Of a DNA stretch of 6,364 nucleotides, positions 5,001-6,364 are shown one piece after another. Location of the stretch: NCBI GenBank assembly GCA_046597185.1, contig JBKJLF010000777.1:1-6364 (forward strand), in the 5' to 3' direction. Under the pieces are notes generated by a model. It saw only the letters and a list, made by a program, of their open reading frames with translations, did not search any database and was not told the origin of the DNA. Positions within the stretch are counted from its first letter, which is position 1; every line of letters starts with the position of its first letter. This DNA is from CAMBDR01 sp046597185. GTDB taxonomy: Bacteria > Pseudomonadota > Gammaproteobacteria > Burkholderiales > Burkholderiaceae_D. Position numbers and translations under genes: made by a program.

Positions 5001-6364
5001 GCTCGGGCAAGTCCAATGCCAACGGCATTCTGGTCTGCGAAGTCACACTCGAACAGGCCGGCAATGTCAGCCTTGAAGTGCGCGGTAAGGACAAGGATGG
5101 TAATTTGGCCTCGGCTTTTTCCTCAGTCTGGGTAACCCAGCAGGGCGAGCTGTGGTTTGATGCCGAAAACCAGGACAGGATCGACGTTTTGCCGGAGAAA
5201 CAGCATTACCGCGTCGGTGATGTGGCACAGTTCCAGGTGCGCATGCCGTATCGCCACGCCACCGCGCTGGTGGCGGTCGAGCGCGAAGGCATCATCGAGC
5301 ATCAGGTGGTCGAACTGCATGGCACTGACCCCACCATTTCGGTGCCGATCAAGGCCGGCTTTGGGCCGAATGTGTATGTCTCGGTGTTGGCACTGCGTGG
5401 GCGCTTGCGCGATGTGCCGTGGTATTCCTTCTTTACCTGGGGCTGGAAAGAGCCAATCAACTGGTGGCACGAGTTCCGCGCCTGGCAAGGCCCGACCGCG
5501 CTGATCGATTTGTCCAAACCCTCATTCAAATTTGGCTTGGCTGAAATCCGGGTGGACAGCAATACGCATCAACTGGGTGTGACCGTCAAGACCGACAAAA
5601 GCGAATACCCAATCCGCGCCGAAGCCAAAGTCGAAATACAAGTGTTGCGGCCCGATGGCAAACCCGCTGCCGGGGCCGAAGTGGCCTTGGCGGTGGTGGA
5701 TGAGGCGCTGCTGGAATTGCAGGACAACGCCAGTTGGAATGTGCTGGCCGCCATGATCCAGCGCCGCAGTTATGGCGTTGAAACCGCGACCGCGCAAATG
5801 CAGGTGATCGGCAAGCGCCACTTTGGCCGCAAAGCGGTGGCACCGGGCGGCAGTGGCGGTAAATCGAGCACGCGCGAATTGTTTGATACCCTGTTGCTGT
5901 GGAAACCGGCGGTGCAACTCGATGCCCAGGGCCGCGCCAGCATCAGCGTGCCGCTCAACGATGCGCTGACCAGTTTCCGCGTGGTGGCGGTGGCCGAAAG
6001 CGGGGCCGAGCAGTTTGGCACCGGCAGCACCCGCCTGCGCACCACCCAGGATTTGCAAATCATTTCCGGCTTGCCGCCGCTGGTGCGCGAAGGTGACCAG
6101 TACCAGGCCATGCTAACCCTGCGCAATACCACCAAACGCGCGCTGCAAGTGCGCCTGCGCGCCAAGGTTAATGGGCTGGATGCCGAGTTGCCGGAACAAA
6201 ACGTCAATCTGCCTGCCGACAGCGCCGCCACCACGCAATGGGCGATCAACGTGCCCGCCAATGCCAGCGAGCACGGCGCGCTGCAGTGGGAGATCAGCGC
6301 GGAAGATATCAGGAGCAACATCAGTGGCAACAGCAGCAGTGGTAACAACGGCAGCAGCGCTGTG
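2051..6364 (+). CDS. Bacterial alpha-2-macroglobulin, large secreted form (3' end beyond window)
   Basis: One frame stays open for 1438 codons to the right edge. Residues 1-22 form a signal peptide (hydrophobic FLPAFLLALFA, cleavage after AQA), with no lipobox. Residues 23-118 are an Ig-like MG1 domain (GSGRWADERNWIYDF). MG domains follow: a block with TLDKGKPVADAEL from about 529, an MG2-like FDRSLLRAGETV near 643, and the hallmark FRVEEFRLPVL near 762. A bait-region domain spans about 1042-1225 (DRIDVLPEK through AVVDEALLEL), and the A2M domain starts near 1279 (FDTLLLWKP, VPLNDALTSFRVVAVAESG). Family members trap or block proteases in the periplasm and often sit beside pbpC; that flank is not visible. 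Relatives are about 1,500-2,000 residues, so the receptor-like end and any thioester lie outside. ATG 2051 has GGAG 5 nt upstream; ATG 2048 is too close to it. Ten cysteines form five local pairs (64/92, 165/213, 259/268, 547/572, 984/996). Confidence 0.92.
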   Translation, partial: MFASQLFLPAFLLALFASTAQAVTVKTFSPQGQVQQVRQVRAAFSEAMVGFGDPKAQAPFDIQCSAAGSGRWADERNWIYDFDADLKAGQSCTFTARAGLASAAGSAIEGTSQFQFKTGGPALAQTNGRIDIQPSEGSSIDPKQVFVLNPNGVVNDASLLKNLYCQVDGVQERIPVKLVTGKEREQLLSFLSKNKRREKLKADGGATVRVVQCQQALPFGKNMALVWGKGITTANGVANTEARRFSYSVRQEFRVEFSCERENAQAACLPLGNMNLKFSSPVARKWAEQVVLKTSDGKRKPKFADDEGEQQELTELKFPGPFPQSSEASIELPSKLVDLDDYPAANASQYPLKLNIAVMPPLVKFATAPFGILELNADPAMPLTVRNVEAELKGHKLQAQGAPGKLSKLKVSSDADIIKWMSRLAYYHESSVHDARGVSIESRRVGIMGKQPGVEKIDLPVAGNTPRPFEVLGIPFKEPGFYVMEVQSQLLGRSLLGEDKPMYVRSSALVTNLALHLKIGRENGMLWVTTLDKGKPVADAELNVSNCHGKLLWSGKSRADGTALLPALDEACPAKSTTKSGVDENEGQRLYSYFVSARKKDDKGRADMAFALSNWHSGLEPWRFNVPTETQKERTVRMHTVFDRSLLRAGETVSMKHMIRAQTHTGFAFVKADQLPRRVRIIHGGSGQEFQFALNWHANRRAETVFAIPPQAKLGQYNVVLDRGAVKQGNSSNDGSNGSNGNNEGNDDPGSNYEPGEAFVGSFRVEEFRLPVLTGKIVAASAPIIAPKELPLSVQLNYLNGGGASGMAVTLTSLMRERSVEFAGYDGYSFATHADTQGHEGDGDGNSDAERRQSIIADKQPLTLDKNGAGKTVIKAIPAITEPKDIITEMTFADPNGEIQTISSRSQAWPANVVVGIAGSSWVSVKSKLTLRALALDTNGKPQAGVPLEVIGSQNETVSHRKRMVGGFYAYENEHNKKPIGKLCSGKSNANGILVCEVTLEQAGNVSLEVRGKDKDGNLASAFSSVWVTQQGELWFDAENQDRIDVLPEKQHYRVGDVAQFQVRMPYRHATALVAVEREGIIEHQVVELHGTDPTISVPIKAGFGPNVYVSVLALRGRLRDVPWYSFFTWGWKEPINWWHEFRAWQGPTALIDLSKPSFKFGLAEIRVDSNTHQLGVTVKTDKSEYPIRAEAKVEIQVLRPDGKPAAGAEVALAVVDEALLELQDNASWNVLAAMIQRRSYGVETATAQMQVIGKRHFGRKAVAPGGSGGKSSTRELFDTLLLWKPAVQLDAQGRASISVPLNDALTSFRVVAVAESGAEQFGTGSTRLRTTQDLQIISGLPPLVREGDQYQAMLTLRNTTKRALQVRLRAKVNGLDAELPEQNVNLPADSAATTQWAINVPANASEHGALQWEISAEDIRSNISGNSSSGNNGSSAV
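4235..4306 (+). repeat. Gly/Ser/Asn/Asp-rich low-complexity insert in the alpha-2-macroglobulin gene
   Basis: Residues 729-752 are almost only Gly, Ser, Asn and Asp. At DNA level GGCAGCAAT is repeated exactly (4253-4261 and 4262-4270), followed by a variant, GGCAACAAC. The nine-base units keep the frame when their number changes. It sits just before the FRVEEFRLP strand, so it is probably a surface loop between MG domains that has grown by slippage. Confidence 0.7.
4571..4594 (+). repeat. Short Gly/Asp/Asn-rich insert
   Basis: Residues 841-848 (GDGDGNSD) are built on a GGCGAT hexamer repeated in tandem. They fall in a loop between a Tyr-rich strand and the next MG segment. The alternating Asp-Gly resembles calcium-binding loops only loosely, and no such role is claimed. 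Confidence 0.5.
6314..6364 (+). repeat. Ser/Asn/Gly-rich stretch at the right edge
   Basis: Residues 1422-1436 are again only Ser, Asn, Gly and one Ile, built from AAC, AGC, AGT and GGC/GGT codons. The stretch follows the A2M domain, where a linker toward the thioester-domain region is expected. It continues to or past the window edge, so its full length is unknown. Confidence 0.6.

Noticed and set aside
5876..6364. Search for the thioester motif (CxEQ) of alpha-2-macroglobulin
   Set aside because: No cysteine is present after residue 996 in the window. The thioester position would be beyond the right edge, so neither presence nor absence can be claimed.

Overview
The window looks like the chromosome of a Gram-negative betaproteobacterium. 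GC content is moderate to high, gene spacing is compact, TAAAAT-type elements occur upstream of genes, and the large alpha-2-macroglobulin gene resembles betaproteobacterial homologues. A Burkholderiales or Oxalobacteraceae-like source is my best guess. It is inferred from general protein resemblance and I could not test it by search.

Left part (1-800). Everything here reads leftwards. An intact AbrB/MazE-type antitoxin gene (TTG start, clear RBS, plausible promoter) overlaps a 31-codon remnant of a PIN-domain (VapC-like) toxin. That remnant keeps the toxin start and C-terminal tail but lacks the middle. Downstream, and running off the left edge, is the N-terminus of an FkbM-type methyltransferase. 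The divergent intergenic region (559-801) holds a perfect 10-bp inverted repeat and a three-fold 10-nt tandem repeat that ends at the RBS of the next gene.

Middle part (800-2050). A complete small low-molecular-weight-phosphatase-like gene (106 aa) converges on a 129-aa gene of a calycin-like hypothetical family that appears to lack the usual N-terminal strands. Divergent from the latter lies only the C-terminal third of a YafY-type WYL regulator. A perfect inverted repeat, AGGACA-N5-TGTCCT, sits at the break between them and looks like the regulator's old operator. A 14-bp exact tandem duplication covers the stop codon of this fragment. The neighbourhood is eroding: toxin, regulator and probably the regulated gene have each lost a block, while two small genes stay intact.

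Right part (2051-6364). A single uninterrupted frame of 1438 codons encodes the first three quarters or so of a secreted, periplasmic bacterial alpha-2-macroglobulin. It has a signal peptide, an MG1/Ig-like domain, MG domains, a bait-region domain and the start of the A2M domain. The thioester region, if there is one, lies beyond the right edge. Ten cysteines fall in five local pairs, and three Gly/Ser/Asn/Asp-rich low-complexity stretches interrupt the domains.

I see no mobile element, CRISPR array, tRNA or rRNA. I see no convincing new system. The most informative points are the linked gene remnants with a preserved operator and the inserts in the alpha-2-macroglobulin.
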